This document shows positions 28,440-39,320 of a stretch of 64,000 bases of DNA, in pieces. Under the pieces are notes generated by a model, which was given only the letters and a program-made list of their open reading frames with translations, searched no databases and had not been told where the DNA came from. Location of the stretch: assembly GCF_028621895.1 (NCBI RefSeq), contig NZ_CP117520.1, positions 1,488,001 through 1,552,000 of the forward strand, written 5' to 3'. The position numbers were made by a program, and so were the translations under genes. Source of the DNA: Acinetobacter sp. GSS19. Its GTDB lineage: Bacteria; Pseudomonadota; Gammaproteobacteria; Pseudomonadales; Moraxellaceae. Every line of letters begins with the position of its first letter. Position 1 is the stretch's first letter.

Positions 28440-28461
28440 ATAGTTACAATACATTCTGAAA

Positions 28462-28498
28462 TAAGCCGACTTTGCCCATAGCAGTCGGCTTTGCTTTG
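28462..28498 (+). terminator. Terminator of the small periplasmic protein gene
   Basis: AAGCCGACT / AGTCGGCTT stem with a 10-base loop, followed by a T-rich stretch interrupted by G. Confidence 0.7.
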
Positions 28499-28551
28499 TC
28501 CTAAAATGCTAGCTCGTTTGTGCCCCTGTACTAAGATTGGAAACACCTAGA

Positions 28552-29700
28552 ATGACCCGAAAAAGCGCCATTGCTGCATTGTTACTTATACCTAGTTTTT
28601 CTTATGCAGCAACAGTCTTATCCTCTCCACCAGAATTAAACAATAAATCATATGTGTTGATGGATTACGAGACGGGACAAATCCTGGCTGCCAAAAATGA
28701 AAATGAAAAGCTAGCCCCTGCATCGATGACCAAAATGATGACCAGTTACCTCATCGAGCAAAAATTATTAAAAGGCGAACTGACGGAAAATGAAAAAGTT
28801 CGCATGAACGAATCCGCATGGTGCCGTGGTAGCAGCACAGAGTCCTGTATGTATGTCCCATTGAATGGTACGGCAACCGTATTGGAGATGCTGCGCGGGA
28901 TTATTATTCAATCGGGTAACGATGCTTCTAAAGCCATGGCAGAGCACATTTCTGGCAATGAAGGGACTTTTGCTCATGCGATGAACCAAGAAGCAAAACG
29001 TATTGGCATGACCAATACACACTTCATGAATTCAACCGGTATGCCAGCTGAAGGTCACTACTCTACAGCGAAAGATATGGCAACACTGGCACAGCACATC
29101 ATTAAAGACAGCTCAAAATATTATCCAATCTATTCAGAAAAAGAATTTACCTTTAACGGTATCAAGCAAGGTAACCGTAATGCCCTGCTTTATACCGATC
29201 CAAGCGTGGATGGTTTAAAAACCGGTCATACTGAAGAAGCTGGTTACTGTCTGACAACATCCAGCAAACGTGGTCCAATGCGTCTGATCTCGGTGATTTT
29301 TGGTGCACCAAGCATGAATGAACGTGCTTCACAAACACGTGAACTGCTCGCTTGGGGCTACGCGAACTTTGAAACCGTTAACGTACAGCCAGCCAATCAG
29401 GTGCTTGCAAAGAGCAAAGTCTATTTTGGTAAAGAAAATGAAGTACAAATCGGTCTAGCGGAAAACTTCAACGTCACTATGCCAAAAGGCCAAGCTGACA
29501 AGATCAAAACCCAGTTGGTGGTTCAGCCTAAACTGAATGCGCCACTACAAAAAGGTCAGGTGATTGGTAAATTAGTGGCAAGCCTAGATGGTAAAGTGAT
29601 TGCTGAAAAACCACTCGTTGCCTTAAAACCAGTAGAAGAAGCCGGCTTCTTCTCACGTCTGATTGACCATATCAAGCAATTCTTCAGCAACCTGTTCTAA
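28552..29700 (+). CDS. dacC: D-alanyl-D-alanine carboxypeptidase (PBP5/6 type)
   Basis: Periplasmic, membrane-anchored peptidase of 382 aa from the ATG at 28552, which starts a signal peptide ending in FSYA; a TTG five codons upstream is open but unlikely. The three penicillin-binding motifs are SMTK (APASMTKMM), SGN (IQSGNDASK) and KTG (DGLKTGHTEEAG). A C-terminal beta domain and an amphipathic anchor (FFSRLIDHIKQFFSNLF) follow, as in PBP5. It trims the terminal D-Ala of stem peptides. Monocistronic with a strong terminator. Confidence 0.95.
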   Translation: MTRKSAIAALLLIPSFSYAATVLSSPPELNNKSYVLMDYETGQILAAKNENEKLAPASMTKMMTSYLIEQKLLKGELTENEKVRMNESAWCRGSSTESCMYVPLNGTATVLEMLRGIIIQSGNDASKAMAEHISGNEGTFAHAMNQEAKRIGMTNTHFMNSTGMPAEGHYSTAKDMATLAQHIIKDSSKYYPIYSEKEFTFNGIKQGNRNALLYTDPSVDGLKTGHTEEAGYCLTTSSKRGPMRLISVIFGAPSMNERASQTRELLAWGYANFETVNVQPANQVLAKSKVYFGKENEVQIGLAENFNVTMPKGQADKIKTQLVVQPKLNAPLQKGQVIGKLVASLDGKVIAEKPLVALKPVEEAGFFSRLIDHIKQFFSNLF

Positions 29701-29713
29701 ATTCAGGTCGCTG

Positions 29714-29753
29714 CAAAAAAGCATTCATATCTACGGTATGAATGCTTTTTTAT
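29714..29753 (+). terminator. dacC terminator
   Basis: AAAAAAGCATTCAT / ATGAATGCTTTTTT stem with a 9-base loop and T-run. Confidence 0.9.
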
Positions 29754-29793
29754 TTTATACTTTATCCCTATCTATAAAAATTCAGCTAAACCT

Positions 29794-30342
29794 ATGCAAA
29801 AGAATATCCGGCCGTACCTCGAACATCAGCCCCAAATTGATTCCAGCTGTTATATTGATGACATGTCCGTCGTAATTGGCGATGTCAAACTGGCCGAAAA
29901 TGTTTCGGTTTGGCCTTTTGCAGTCATCCGTGGGGATGTCAACAGCATTGAGATCGGCCGTAATAGCAATGTGCAAGATCATGCCATGCTGCATGTCAGC
30001 CATAAAAATGAGGTAAAACCAAATGGTTCTCCGCTCATCATCGGGGAAGATGTCACCATTGGCCACCATGTCACCTTGCATGGCTGTAGCATTGGTAATC
30101 GGGTCTTAATCGGGATCAATACTGTGGTACTCGATGACGTGATCATTGAAGACAACGTGATGATTGGTGCAGGTAGTCTGGTACCCCCACGCAAGGTATT
30201 AAAAAGCGGCTATCTGTATGTGGGAAGTCCGGTACAGCAGGTACGTCCACTGACCGAAAAAGAAATCGCCTTCTTGCCATATTCAGCCTTACATTATGTG
30301 AAGGTCATGAACCACCATAAAGACAATCAGGCTGCAGATTAA
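29794..30342 (+). CDS. Gamma-carbonic anhydrase family protein (YrdA-like)
   Basis: Protein of 182 aa forming a left-handed beta-helix of hexapeptide repeats (VVIGDVKLAENVSVW, SPLIIGEDVTIGHHVTLHG). The zinc-ligand histidines of the family are visible in NVQDHAMLH and GHHVTLHG. Many bacterial members have no proven carbonic anhydrase activity, so the enzymatic label is a family name. Followed 130 bases later by nudJ on the same strand. Confidence 0.92.
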   Translation: MQKNIRPYLEHQPQIDSSCYIDDMSVVIGDVKLAENVSVWPFAVIRGDVNSIEIGRNSNVQDHAMLHVSHKNEVKPNGSPLIIGEDVTIGHHVTLHGCSIGNRVLIGINTVVLDDVIIEDNVMIGAGSLVPPRKVLKSGYLYVGSPVQQVRPLTEKEIAFLPYSALHYVKVMNHHKDNQAAD

Positions 30343-30475
30343 AGATTTGCTAGTTTAGACATGTGAGCCTGATGATCAGTATTTTATCTGATATCAGGTA
30401 CCTCACGGTTAGATCGGCATAGCCATGTAGCGAGAAATTTCGTAGAATACGACTTTTATCCTATGGTGCTTTTTG

Positions 30476-30961
30476 ATGACCGCTTGGACACCCCATGTCA
30501 CTGTTGCGACTGTCGTAGAAAAAGACGGGCGTTATTTATTCGTTGAAGAACATACTGAAGGGGTGGTTCATACTGTCTTCAATCAGCCTGCAGGTCATGT
30601 GGAATGTGGGGAAACCCTGATCCAGGCCGCGATCCGCGAGACCCAAGAAGAAACTGGCCACACGGTGGAAATTGATTCCTTACTCGGGATCTATACCTAT
30701 ACACCGCCAATGTTTCCTGATCGTACCTATTACCGCTTCTGTTTTTTGGCACATAGCATTGAGTATGATGCTTCAGCTGAGCTAGACGATGGTATTACCG
30801 GCATTTGCTGGATGAGCTTAGATGAACTGCAAGCTTCAGCACGTGCGCGTAGTCCTTTGGTTATCAAAGCCATTCAAGATGCCCTAGCGGGTCAGAAATA
30901 TCCACTGTCGCTAATTTATGAGCATTTTTCTCCCTCATTAACCTCTCATTTGGATGCCTAA
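30476..30961 (+). CDS. nudJ: NUDIX hydrolase, NudJ-type phosphatase
   Basis: Protein of 161 aa from the ATG at 30476 (the preceding TTG is less likely). A complete Nudix box is at residues 40-62: G, five residues, E, then RETQEETG. The family hydrolyses thiamine pyrophosphate and nucleoside di- and triphosphates. Its place directly before mnmA, with an 8-base overlap, is the same as in E. coli (nudJ-mnmA-hflD-purB), which supports the NudJ assignment. Confidence 0.92.
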   Translation: MTAWTPHVTVATVVEKDGRYLFVEEHTEGVVHTVFNQPAGHVECGETLIQAAIRETQEETGHTVEIDSLLGIYTYTPPMFPDRTYYRFCFLAHSIEYDASAELDDGITGICWMSLDELQASARARSPLVIKAIQDALAGQKYPLSLIYEHFSPSLTSHLDA

Positions 30962-32099
30962 TCCTATGCAACAACGTGTCATTGTCGGTATGTCAGGTGG
31001 TGTAGATTCTTCTGTTTCTGCAGCGCTATTACTTCAACAAGGGTATCAGGTTGAAGGTCTTTTCATGAAAAACTGGGAAGAAGATGACGGCACGGAATAT
31101 TGTACAGCACTGGAAGATTTGGCCGATGCACAGGCTGTATGTGACAAACTCGGAATTAAGTTGCACACTGCAAATTTTGCCATGGAATACTGGGACCGGG
31201 TGTTTGAACATTTTCTGGCGGAATATGCAGCTGGCCGTACGCCGAACCCGGATATTCTCTGCAATAAAGAAATCAAGTTCCGTGCTTTTCTCGACCATGC
31301 GATGACACTGGGAGCAGATTTTATTGCCACAGGCCACTACGCACGTCGAGGTGAGACACTCTACAATTCGAAAGGCGAAGCCTACGCCCCTCTGCTGCGC
31401 GGTTTGGATAAAAATAAAGATCAGACCTATTTCTTGCACGCAGTACATGGTCGCGAAATCAATAAAACCCTTTTCCCTGTAGGTGAAATTGAAAAACCAC
31501 AGGTGCGTAAAATTGCCGAAGAATTAGGTTTAGTGACCGCAAAGAAAAAAGACTCAACCGGTATCTGCTTTATTGGTGAACGCCGTTTTAATGATTTCCT
31601 TAAACAATATTTACCCGCTCAACCCGGCAAGATCGTGCTAGATAATGGTCAGGAAGTGGGTGAGCATCATGGCCTGATGTATTACACCTTGGGACAGCGC
31701 GGTGGTATCGGTCTCGGTGGCATGAAAGGTGCCCAAGAAGGTGCCTGGTTTGTGCTGTATAAAGATGTTGAAGGCAATCGTCTGGTCGTTGGTCAAGGAC
31801 ATGAGCATCCGCTGATGCAAAGCACCATGCTCTGGACAGACAATGTCGACTGGGTTGCTGGAGAACAAGAAATTCCCGCGAATGGTTTACGCTGCACAGC
31901 TAAAACCCGTTACCGTCAGCCAGACCAAGCCTGCACACTGTATCGCGATACGCCAGACAGTAGCCGAATTCGTGTTGAGTTTGACGAGCCACAACGTGCC
32001 GTGACACCGGGTCAAAGCGTGGTATTTTATCAGGATGAGAGCTGTTTGGGTGGCGGGGTCATTTTACAGACCAACGCACCTAAACCGGATTTTATTTAA
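30954..32099 (+). CDS. mnmA: tRNA 2-thiouridylase MnmA
   Basis: Enzyme of 381 aa that thiolates U34 of tRNA-Lys, -Glu and -Gln. The PP-loop is GMSGGVDSS near residue 12. The two catalytic cysteines are in [12 protein letters not shown] near 103 and STGICFIGE near 200. A beta-barrel C-terminus follows. The start at 30954 overlaps the nudJ stop; an ATG four codons downstream is an alternative. hflD follows within 15 bases. Confidence 0.96.
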   Translation: MPNPMQQRVIVGMSGGVDSSVSAALLLQQGYQVEGLFMKNWEEDDGTEYCTALEDLADAQAVCDKLGIKLHTANFAMEYWDRVFEHFLAEYAAGRTPNPDILCNKEIKFRAFLDHAMTLGADFIATGHYARRGETLYNSKGEAYAPLLRGLDKNKDQTYFLHAVHGREINKTLFPVGEIEKPQVRKIAEELGLVTAKKKDSTGICFIGERRFNDFLKQYLPAQPGKIVLDNGQEVGEHHGLMYYTLGQRGGIGLGGMKGAQEGAWFVLYKDVEGNRLVVGQGHEHPLMQSTMLWTDNVDWVAGEQEIPANGLRCTAKTRYRQPDQACTLYRDTPDSSRIRVEFDEPQRAVTPGQSVVFYQDESCLGGGVILQTNAPKPDFI

Positions 32100-32112
32100 A
32101 GGAATGTCAGGC

Positions 32113-32844
32113 ATGGTTGAGCTACCTTTTCAGCAACCACCCGCTTTAAGCACACGGCAAAACCGTGCACTGGCCTTGGCTGGTGTTTTTCAGGCTGCCC
32201 AGCTCACACATATGACGGCTATGAGCGGGCGTCACAGCATTGGTGAAAGTGGCAATTTCTATTTTGAACAGTTGCTCAAAGCCAGCCTGAATATTCGCCC
32301 CACTCGCAATCATTCCACTCAAACGCTGGATTTTTTTCATCAGTTGGCTGATGTGTCCTTGGGACTTAAAACATTGGAAAGTAGTATTACCCAGCCCTTT
32401 TCGGTGATGCCCAAATCCAAATTGCCCAAACTCAGCCATGCCAAATTACCGCTTTCCTATGCGATGTCACTACTGCAACTAGAAAAAAAAGTCTACAGCA
32501 ATCCTAAATACGTTGAAATTATTGAACAATCACAGCAAAAAATTCTGAAACAGCTGTCTTTCTTCGACAATAATTATCTGCATCCAAGCATTCTTGCCAA
32601 TCTGGCACAGACCTATGTGGATACCGCCGGTCAGATCAACCCGCGGATTCTAGTCAGAGGAAATCCAGAAGCGTTTAAAGACAGCCAGCACACCAACCGG
32701 ATTCGTGCCAGCCTGTTTACTGGCTTGCAACTGGCGCATCTCTGGCGTCAGCTGGGTGGCAGCTCCTGGAACATGATTTTTAGCAAGCGTAAGCTATTGC
32801 ACGATATTCAAGATTTGGCCCGTTTGCAGTATCAGGTCATTTAA
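32113..32844 (+). CDS. hflD: Lysogenization regulator HflD homologue
   Basis: Helical protein of 243 aa of the HflD/YcfC family, which in E. coli binds the lambda CII protein at the membrane and so affects lysogeny. Family blocks are [20 protein letters not shown] at the N-terminus and [12 protein letters not shown] and [21 protein letters not shown] at the C-terminus. The ATG at 32113 has AAGGA nine bases upstream; the ATG at 32104 is too close to it. It sits between mnmA and purB as in E. coli. Confidence 0.93.
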   Translation: MVELPFQQPPALSTRQNRALALAGVFQAAQLTHMTAMSGRHSIGESGNFYFEQLLKASLNIRPTRNHSTQTLDFFHQLADVSLGLKTLESSITQPFSVMPKSKLPKLSHAKLPLSYAMSLLQLEKKVYSNPKYVEIIEQSQQKILKQLSFFDNNYLHPSILANLAQTYVDTAGQINPRILVRGNPEAFKDSQHTNRIRASLFTGLQLAHLWRQLGGSSWNMIFSKRKLLHDIQDLARLQYQVI

Positions 32845-32888
32845 CCATACTGCAAAGACTTTCACTTTTACCTTTATTCCATGATTAA

Positions 32889-34286
<1,398 letters not shown>

Positions 34287-34303
34287 TTGTTGACAATTCA
34301 CAT

Positions 34304-34338
34304 TCAAAAAGCGAAGCTCTATGCTTCGCTTTTTTATT
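34304..34338 (+). terminator. purB terminator
   Basis: AAAAAGCGAAGC / GCTTCGCTTTTT stem with a 5-base loop and T6. Confidence 0.9.
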
Positions 34339-34362
34339 TTTAAGAATAACTCGATAATCCCC

Positions 34363-35010
34363 ATGATCTATAAAAATTTTGGCATGGCCCATTGGGGCAG
34401 TTTAGGACTGGTACTACTGGCCTCTCTGCTTGCATCAATTCATCCACTTGAATTTGCTGCCTACCTGCTACATCAGTCTGGCACTGTGGTTATGGTGATC
34501 TTGTTAATTCTTCTGAATAAACGTTTTGGTTACAGCTTATGGGCGTTCCATCTCTACAACGTATTTTTGATCCTACACATTATCGGTGCCCATTATCTAT
34601 ATTCTTACGTTCCCTATAATGAACTATTGATCCACGAGTTCGGGTTTGATCTCGATCAATTTATGGGCTGGCCCCGCAATATGTATGATCGGCTGATTCA
34701 TTTTGGATGTGGTTTATTACTTTATCCTTTTATTTACCGCACATTTGAGGCCTGGCTACCACCGGTCAAGCCCTATGTGCTGTTTCTGCTCGCTATTCAG
34801 TTTATTATGGCCTCCAGCTTAATTTACGAGCTACTGGAATGGTGGATTGCACTGACCATGTCACCAGAAGCTGCAGAAAACTATAATGGCCAACAAGGTG
34901 ATGCGTGGGATGCCCATAAGGACATGTTCTTGGCCATTCTAGGCGGTGTGTTTTATGGCCTGCCTGCCTTATATGCTGCCCATCGTAAAAACAAACAAGT
35001 TTCTTACTAA
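34363..35010 (+). CDS. yjdF: DUF2238 (YjdF-like) inner-membrane protein
   Basis: Membrane protein of 215 aa with about six hydrophobic segments, matching the YjdF/DUF2238 family by the blocks YNELLIHEFG, NMYDRLIHFGCGLLLYP, and YELLEWW near the C-terminus, followed by QQGDAWDAHKDM. The reading frame is open to 34321, but that part lies inside the purB terminator, so the ATG at 34363 is chosen. The function of the family is unknown. Confidence 0.88.
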   Translation: MIYKNFGMAHWGSLGLVLLASLLASIHPLEFAAYLLHQSGTVVMVILLILLNKRFGYSLWAFHLYNVFLILHIIGAHYLYSYVPYNELLIHEFGFDLDQFMGWPRNMYDRLIHFGCGLLLYPFIYRTFEAWLPPVKPYVLFLLAIQFIMASSLIYELLEWWIALTMSPEAAENYNGQQGDAWDAHKDMFLAILGGVFYGLPALYAAHRKNKQVSY

Positions 35011-35035
35011 ACAATTTATGACGTTCTTATAGAAA

Positions 35036-35068
35036 AAATGGGCAAATCGATTTGCCCATTGTCATTTT
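35036..35068. terminator. Bidirectional terminator between the yjdF-like and cytochrome b561-like genes
   Basis: Perfect palindrome-like stem AATGGGCAAA / TTTGCCCATT with a 4-base loop. The T-run is strongest on the minus strand. It lies between convergent genes. Confidence 0.85.
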
Positions 35069-35105
35069 TATCATCCTAATTTTTATATGTATGATTCAAA
35101 CACAA

Positions 35106-35720
35106 TTAACTGAGATACCAATACCAGAAAGCCATTAACCCACCTAACATCAAAGCCATACTGAACAAAGCGGTTCCTGAAAATTCCTGTCCCCAGAACA
35201 TTTTTTTTGCCCAGAATTTTTTCTGAACCCCCATATTCAACAGTAGCGATGCAATATGCAATAGCACGGCAGTTAAAAACAGGTTAGCCAGGAATTCATG
35301 TATTTCTTTTAGCGTATGATTAAAGGTATTTTCTGTAGCATAGCCAAAAATTACAGTAAAAGGTAACACCAAAAAAATCAGCAAAATACTGACCTGAAAC
35401 AGGCCGGAACTTAAGGCTTGAAGACTAGCTTGTGATATCAAATGAGCAGGTGCTTTGAAAACCCGCTGCAGAAAGTTTTTGCCGATGGTCAACCGCTTAC
35501 GCAAACCAAACGGCTGACTCACCCCAAGCATCGGTGCCAGAAATTGCCATACCAGACGCAATCCCAAACTGATCGCCAAGGTATAACCAAACATCATGTG
35601 CCAGTCATGCCAATCTTCGCTATCACCGGTCAAATAGGCAGCTAAAAAGCTCAACATAATAATGAGATGCAGAAAGCGAATTGCGCTATCCAAATGAATC
35701 TTGCTCTGCAAGGTCTGCAT
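35106..35720 (-). CDS. Cytochrome b561-family membrane protein
   Basis: Protein of 204 aa with four main transmembrane helices and one C-terminal helix. Histidines that could bind two haems are placed in helix 1 (RFLHLIIM), helix 2 (DWHMMFGY) and helix 4 (EIHEFLANLFLTAVLLHI), as in the cytochrome b561 / Ni-Fe-hydrogenase b-subunit fold. It probably passes electrons between quinol and a periplasmic partner. No partner gene (for example a YceI-like or cytochrome c gene) is adjacent, so the role is open. Confidence 0.8.
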   Translation of the reverse strand: MQTLQSKIHLDSAIRFLHLIIMLSFLAAYLTGDSEDWHDWHMMFGYTLAISLGLRLVWQFLAPMLGVSQPFGLRKRLTIGKNFLQRVFKAPAHLISQASLQALSSGLFQVSILLIFLVLPFTVIFGYATENTFNHTLKEIHEFLANLFLTAVLLHIASLLLNMGVQKKFWAKKMFWGQEFSGTALFSMALMLGGLMAFWYWYLS

Positions 35721-35865
35721 GAATGATTCCCCCTAAATGTTATACTTATTTTACAATCTCTAACTTAATCAATGATTAAACGACAATGCATATTTTGATG
35801 AATGAACATCTATAATGCTCAAATTTAGCAAGAAATCATACATAACATCACGATAAATTATTTAA

Positions 35866-35897
35866 ATAAAAAGCACTGAGATTCAGTGCTTTTTACA
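35866..35897 (-). terminator. sohB terminator
   Basis: AAAAAGCACTGA / TCAGTGCTTTTT stem with a 3-base loop and T-run, 20 bases past the sohB stop on the minus strand. Confidence 0.88.
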
Positions 35898-35914
35898 AAG
35901 TCGCATCTAGCTCA

Positions 35915-36901
35915 TTAAAGCTGGCTATCACGCAACTGAACGAGACTGTGGTTAGTCTTAGTCACCTGATTAATCAACTTATCCACCAGAGTCGGGATGA
36001 CATGATCCGCCAGTTGTGCAGCCTGTAATCCGAGCTTTTCACCGAGTGTAGGCTTGCGGCGGGTACTGATCACATAAATGTCATGCTGGGCCAATAATCC
36101 GAGTAGATATTCATCTGAGGTCTGTAACTGATCCACCAAATTCAGATCCAGAGCATCCTGACCATACCAATGCTCACCAGTAGCAATCTTCTCAACATTC
36201 AATTTAGGACGGTACTTTTCAACAAAATGTTTGAACAGTCGATGTGTCTGCTGTAATTCCTGCTCGAATTTGGCCTTACCCTCTGCGGTATTTTCACCAA
36301 ACATGGTGACGGTACGCTTATATTCCCCCGCCGTGTACAGCTCAAAATCTACATGATGCTCTTTCAGCAAACGATTAAAGTTCGGCACCTGTGCCACCAC
36401 CCCAATCGAGCCTAGCACCGCAAACGGTGCAGAAAGAATCTGATTGGCGATACATGCCATCATGTAACCCCCACTCGCCGCAACTTTATCGACACAAATG
36501 GTCAAATGGAAACCGGCATCACGTAACCGCACCAATTGCGCAGCGGCTAAACCATAACCATGCACCATTCCTCCCGGGCTTTCTAGACGCACCACCACGC
36601 GGTCACGTCCGGCTTTGGCTGTAGCGAGAATCAAGGTGATTTCTTCACGCAGATTTTCAACCGCTGAAGCCTGTATATCTCCTTTAAAATCAATCACAAA
36701 AATTTTCTGGTTTTGTTTCTTGCGAAGTCTTGCCTCTTTGGCCAGCTGTTGACTTAATTGTAATAGTTCAAGTTTGGATGCTGTATTCTGTGCAATCTTT
36801 TTACGTTGCTCATTCACCCGGGCATTCAAATGAGTGACATGAAGTTCCGCTGGAAATTTAGGCAAGTGAAATAACATACCGGTACTATTCTCAAAATTCA
36901 T
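35915..36901 (-). CDS. sohB: Protease SohB (S49 family) lacking the N-terminal membrane anchor
   Basis: Serine peptidase of 328 aa of the SppA/SohB family. The dyad is visible: Ser143 (VAASGGYMMACIA) and Lys195 (AGEYKRTVTMFGENT). Further matches to E. coli SohB are RLESPGGMVHGYGLAAAQL and ATGEHWYGQDAL. The E. coli protein starts with a transmembrane helix; here the N-terminus (MNFENSTGMLFHLPKFPAEL) is not hydrophobic enough for one, so the enzyme is probably cytosolic or peripherally bound. The gene is downstream of pstB but separated from it by a terminator. Confidence 0.92.
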   Translation of the reverse strand: MNFENSTGMLFHLPKFPAELHVTHLNARVNEQRKKIAQNTASKLELLQLSQQLAKEARLRKKQNQKIFVIDFKGDIQASAVENLREEITLILATAKAGRDRVVVRLESPGGMVHGYGLAAAQLVRLRDAGFHLTICVDKVAASGGYMMACIANQILSAPFAVLGSIGVVAQVPNFNRLLKEHHVDFELYTAGEYKRTVTMFGENTAEGKAKFEQELQQTHRLFKHFVEKYRPKLNVEKIATGEHWYGQDALDLNLVDQLQTSDEYLLGLLAQHDIYVISTRRKPTLGEKLGLQAAQLADHVIPTLVDKLINQVTKTNHSLVQLRDSQL

Positions 36902-36961
36902 TTACGATCATAAAGATGAAGGCCAATCGCTTAAAATTCAATATGTTTTTTGCAATAGAGA

Positions 36962-36998
36962 ATAAAAAAGCCGTTCACACTCTAGTGCAAACGGCTCC
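36962..36998 (-). terminator. pst operon terminator
   Basis: AGCCGTTTGCAC / GTGTGAACGGCT stem with a 4-base loop, followed by TTTTTT on the minus strand, about 18 bases past the pstB stop. Confidence 0.88.
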
Positions 36999-37015
36999 TT
37001 CACCGAGGAAATCGA

Positions 37016-37930
37016 TTAACCGAAACGTCCGGTAATGTACGCTTCTGTCAACTGATGATCAGGTTGAGTAAAGACTTTCTCAGTTGAGTTCACTTCAATC
37101 AAGTCACCCAAGTGGAAGTATGCTGTACGATCCGACACACGTGCAGCCTGTTGCATTGAGTGCGTCACAATCGCAATGGTGTACTGAGTGGATAATTCAG
37201 AAATCAATTCTTCGACTTTTGCTGTCGCGATTGGATCGAGTGCAGAACATGGTTCATCCATCAAAATCACTTCAGGACTCACGGCAATAGTACGCGCGAT
37301 ACACAAACGTTGTTGCTGACCACCTGAAAGACCTGTACCTGGCTGGTTCAAACGATCTTTAACTTCATCCCAAAGACCAGCTTTGCGTAAGCTGTTCTCT
37401 ACGATTTCTTCCAAATCATATTTGTCACGTGCCAAACCATGCAATTTTGGCCCATAAGCCACGTTATCAAAAATTGATTTCGGGAATGGGTTTGGTTTTT
37501 GGAACACCATACCCACTTGTGCGCGCAGCAAGACCACATCTAGATTTGGATCATAAATATCCTGGTTATCCAGCATGACTTTACCTGTCACACGACATGA
37601 ATCAATCGTGTCATTCATACGGTTTAAAGTACGCAGGAAGGTCGATTTACCACAGCCTGAAGGACCGATGAAGGCAATCACTTCATTTTGATAGATCTCT
37701 AAATCGATCCCTTTGATGGCTTCAGCTTCACCATAGTAGACATGCACATCGTTGGTACTGATTTTGACGGTTTTATCCGCATTTTTTTTGCTTGAAGTAC
37801 CAGTTTCGAATTGCGAAGTAAACGAAGTGCTTGGACGGCTTGGCTCAGTAGACTGAGAAGTAAATTGTGTATGTTCAGAATTCACAGCTTTATCCTGTTT
37901 TAAGGAATTTGTTACATCAAGAGTATTCAT
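37016..37930 (-). CDS. pstB: Phosphate ABC transporter ATP-binding protein PstB
   Basis: Protein of 304 aa. Walker A is GPSGCGKST near residue 92, the ABC signature LSGGQQQRL near 202, and Walker [14 protein letters not shown] near 222. The core is the usual 250 residues and is preceded by about 50 Ser/Thr-rich residues without known motifs. The extension reads through in frame, so either the long start is used or an internal non-ATG start exists. It is the last gene of pstS-pstC-pstA-pstB. The expected phoU gene does not follow; a terminator and sohB come next. Confidence 0.96.
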   Translation of the reverse strand: MNTLDVTNSLKQDKAVNSEHTQFTSQSTEPSRPSTSFTSQFETGTSSKKNADKTVKISTNDVHVYYGEAEAIKGIDLEIYQNEVIAFIGPSGCGKSTFLRTLNRMNDTIDSCRVTGKVMLDNQDIYDPNLDVVLLRAQVGMVFQKPNPFPKSIFDNVAYGPKLHGLARDKYDLEEIVENSLRKAGLWDEVKDRLNQPGTGLSGGQQQRLCIARTIAVSPEVILMDEPCSALDPIATAKVEELISELSTQYTIAIVTHSMQQAARVSDRTAYFHLGDLIEVNSTEKVFTQPDHQLTEAYITGRFG

Positions 37931-37943
37931 GGTGTGGCCTCAA

Positions 37944-39320
37944 TTACCAACGCACTTCGAATTTTTTACGTAGCCAGATGGCTAGACTGTTTAGTCCGAT
38001 CATCAAGGCAAGAAGTACAATAATCGCTGCAGCAGTACGACCTTCAAAGAAGTTACGTAGCTCGTTACCCTGCCATAAGTAGACTTGTACTGGTAAAGCA
38101 GTTGCCTGATCCATTGGAGTCGCAGGAATGCTGGCAACGAAGGCACTCATACCAATCAATAGCAGTGGCGCAGTTTCGCCCAATGCATGTGCAACACCGA
38201 TAATCGCACCCGTCATGATGCCTGGAAGTGCTAATGGCAAGACATGATGGAAAACCGTTTGTACTTTAGATGCACCAAGCCCCAAAGCCGCCTGACGGAT
38301 CGAAGGAGGTACAGCTTTTAGCGATGCACGTGTAGTAATGATCACCGTTGGAAGCGTTAATAAACTTAACACTAGACCACCCACCACGGGTGCAGACAAA
38401 GGCAAATGCATCCAGCCAATGAAGATCGCAGCACCTAGCAAACCAAAGACAATCGATGGAACAGCAGCAAGGTTATTGATGTTCACTTCAATAATATCAG
38501 TCCAGATATTTTTTGGTGCAAATTCTTCAAGATAAATCGCACTCGCAACACCAATTGGAATTGAAATCAGGATAACGATCAACATCATGAACAATGAGCC
38601 CATGAATGCACCTGCCATACCTGAAGTTGCTGGCGAACTGCGTGAATCTGGATTAGTAAAGATATTGGTGTTGAACTTGCTTTCCAAAATTCCTTTTGCT
38701 TCCAGATCATCAACTAGCTTACGAGTATCTGCATCAAGCTGTTGTTGATCATCTGGCAAGCTACGGTCAATTTTACCGCTCATCCAGACATCAACGTTGG
38801 CATCTGCAAGAAAAGTCATTTCTTTCTTTTGACCAATTAACGCAGGGTCTGCCATCACCATGTCACGTAAACGATACGCTTCAGAACTGGTATAAATGCT
38901 GTTGAGATAATCACGACGAGCTTCAAGCGTTGGATCTTTTGCAATCATGCCATTCACAATCAGTGCATCCCAATCCACCATACCCATCTTGGTTTGCCAT
39001 TCGACATAACGCGCTTGGTATTGTGCTGGGTTTTCATTGGCATTCTTGGCCGGCTGTGGGCCAGCATCAATCAGATCAGGATCGAAATATACCGGAATCG
39101 TGATGCTCGCTTGCCAGAATGCAGGCAAGCCTTTTGACATGATGCTACCAAATAATAGCGCTACGAAAAACAAGCCCACCACGACAGCGGAAAGACCAAA
39201 TAAACGGAAAGTCTTCTCTTTGCGGTGACGCTTAGCCAAAGATTTCGTGATCTTGTCTTTACGCTCTTCACGTAACTGAGCGGCATTTTGGTCCAGAAGA
39301 GATGTATTGGATGTACTCAT
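37944..39320 (-). CDS. pstA: Phosphate ABC transporter permease PstA
   Basis: Inner-membrane permease of 458 aa. A long N-terminal region, with one membrane segment near residue 45, is followed by about 180 hydrophilic residues, probably periplasmic. The usual five to six helices come next, with the permease EAA-like loop ALGLGASKVQTVFHHVLPLALPGIMTGAI near residue 345. E. coli PstA is about 296 aa; the longer form is known from pseudomonads and Acinetobacter. It overlaps the pstC stop by 4 bases, so translation is probably coupled. Confidence 0.95.
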   Translation of the reverse strand: MSTSNTSLLDQNAAQLREERKDKITKSLAKRHRKEKTFRLFGLSAVVVGLFFVALLFGSIMSKGLPAFWQASITIPVYFDPDLIDAGPQPAKNANENPAQYQARYVEWQTKMGMVDWDALIVNGMIAKDPTLEARRDYLNSIYTSSEAYRLRDMVMADPALIGQKKEMTFLADANVDVWMSGKIDRSLPDDQQQLDADTRKLVDDLEAKGILESKFNTNIFTNPDSRSSPATSGMAGAFMGSLFMMLIVILISIPIGVASAIYLEEFAPKNIWTDIIEVNINNLAAVPSIVFGLLGAAIFIGWMHLPLSAPVVGGLVLSLLTLPTVIITTRASLKAVPPSIRQAALGLGASKVQTVFHHVLPLALPGIMTGAIIGVAHALGETAPLLLIGMSAFVASIPATPMDQATALPVQVYLWQGNELRNFFEGRTAAAIIVLLALMIGLNSLAIWLRKKFEVRW

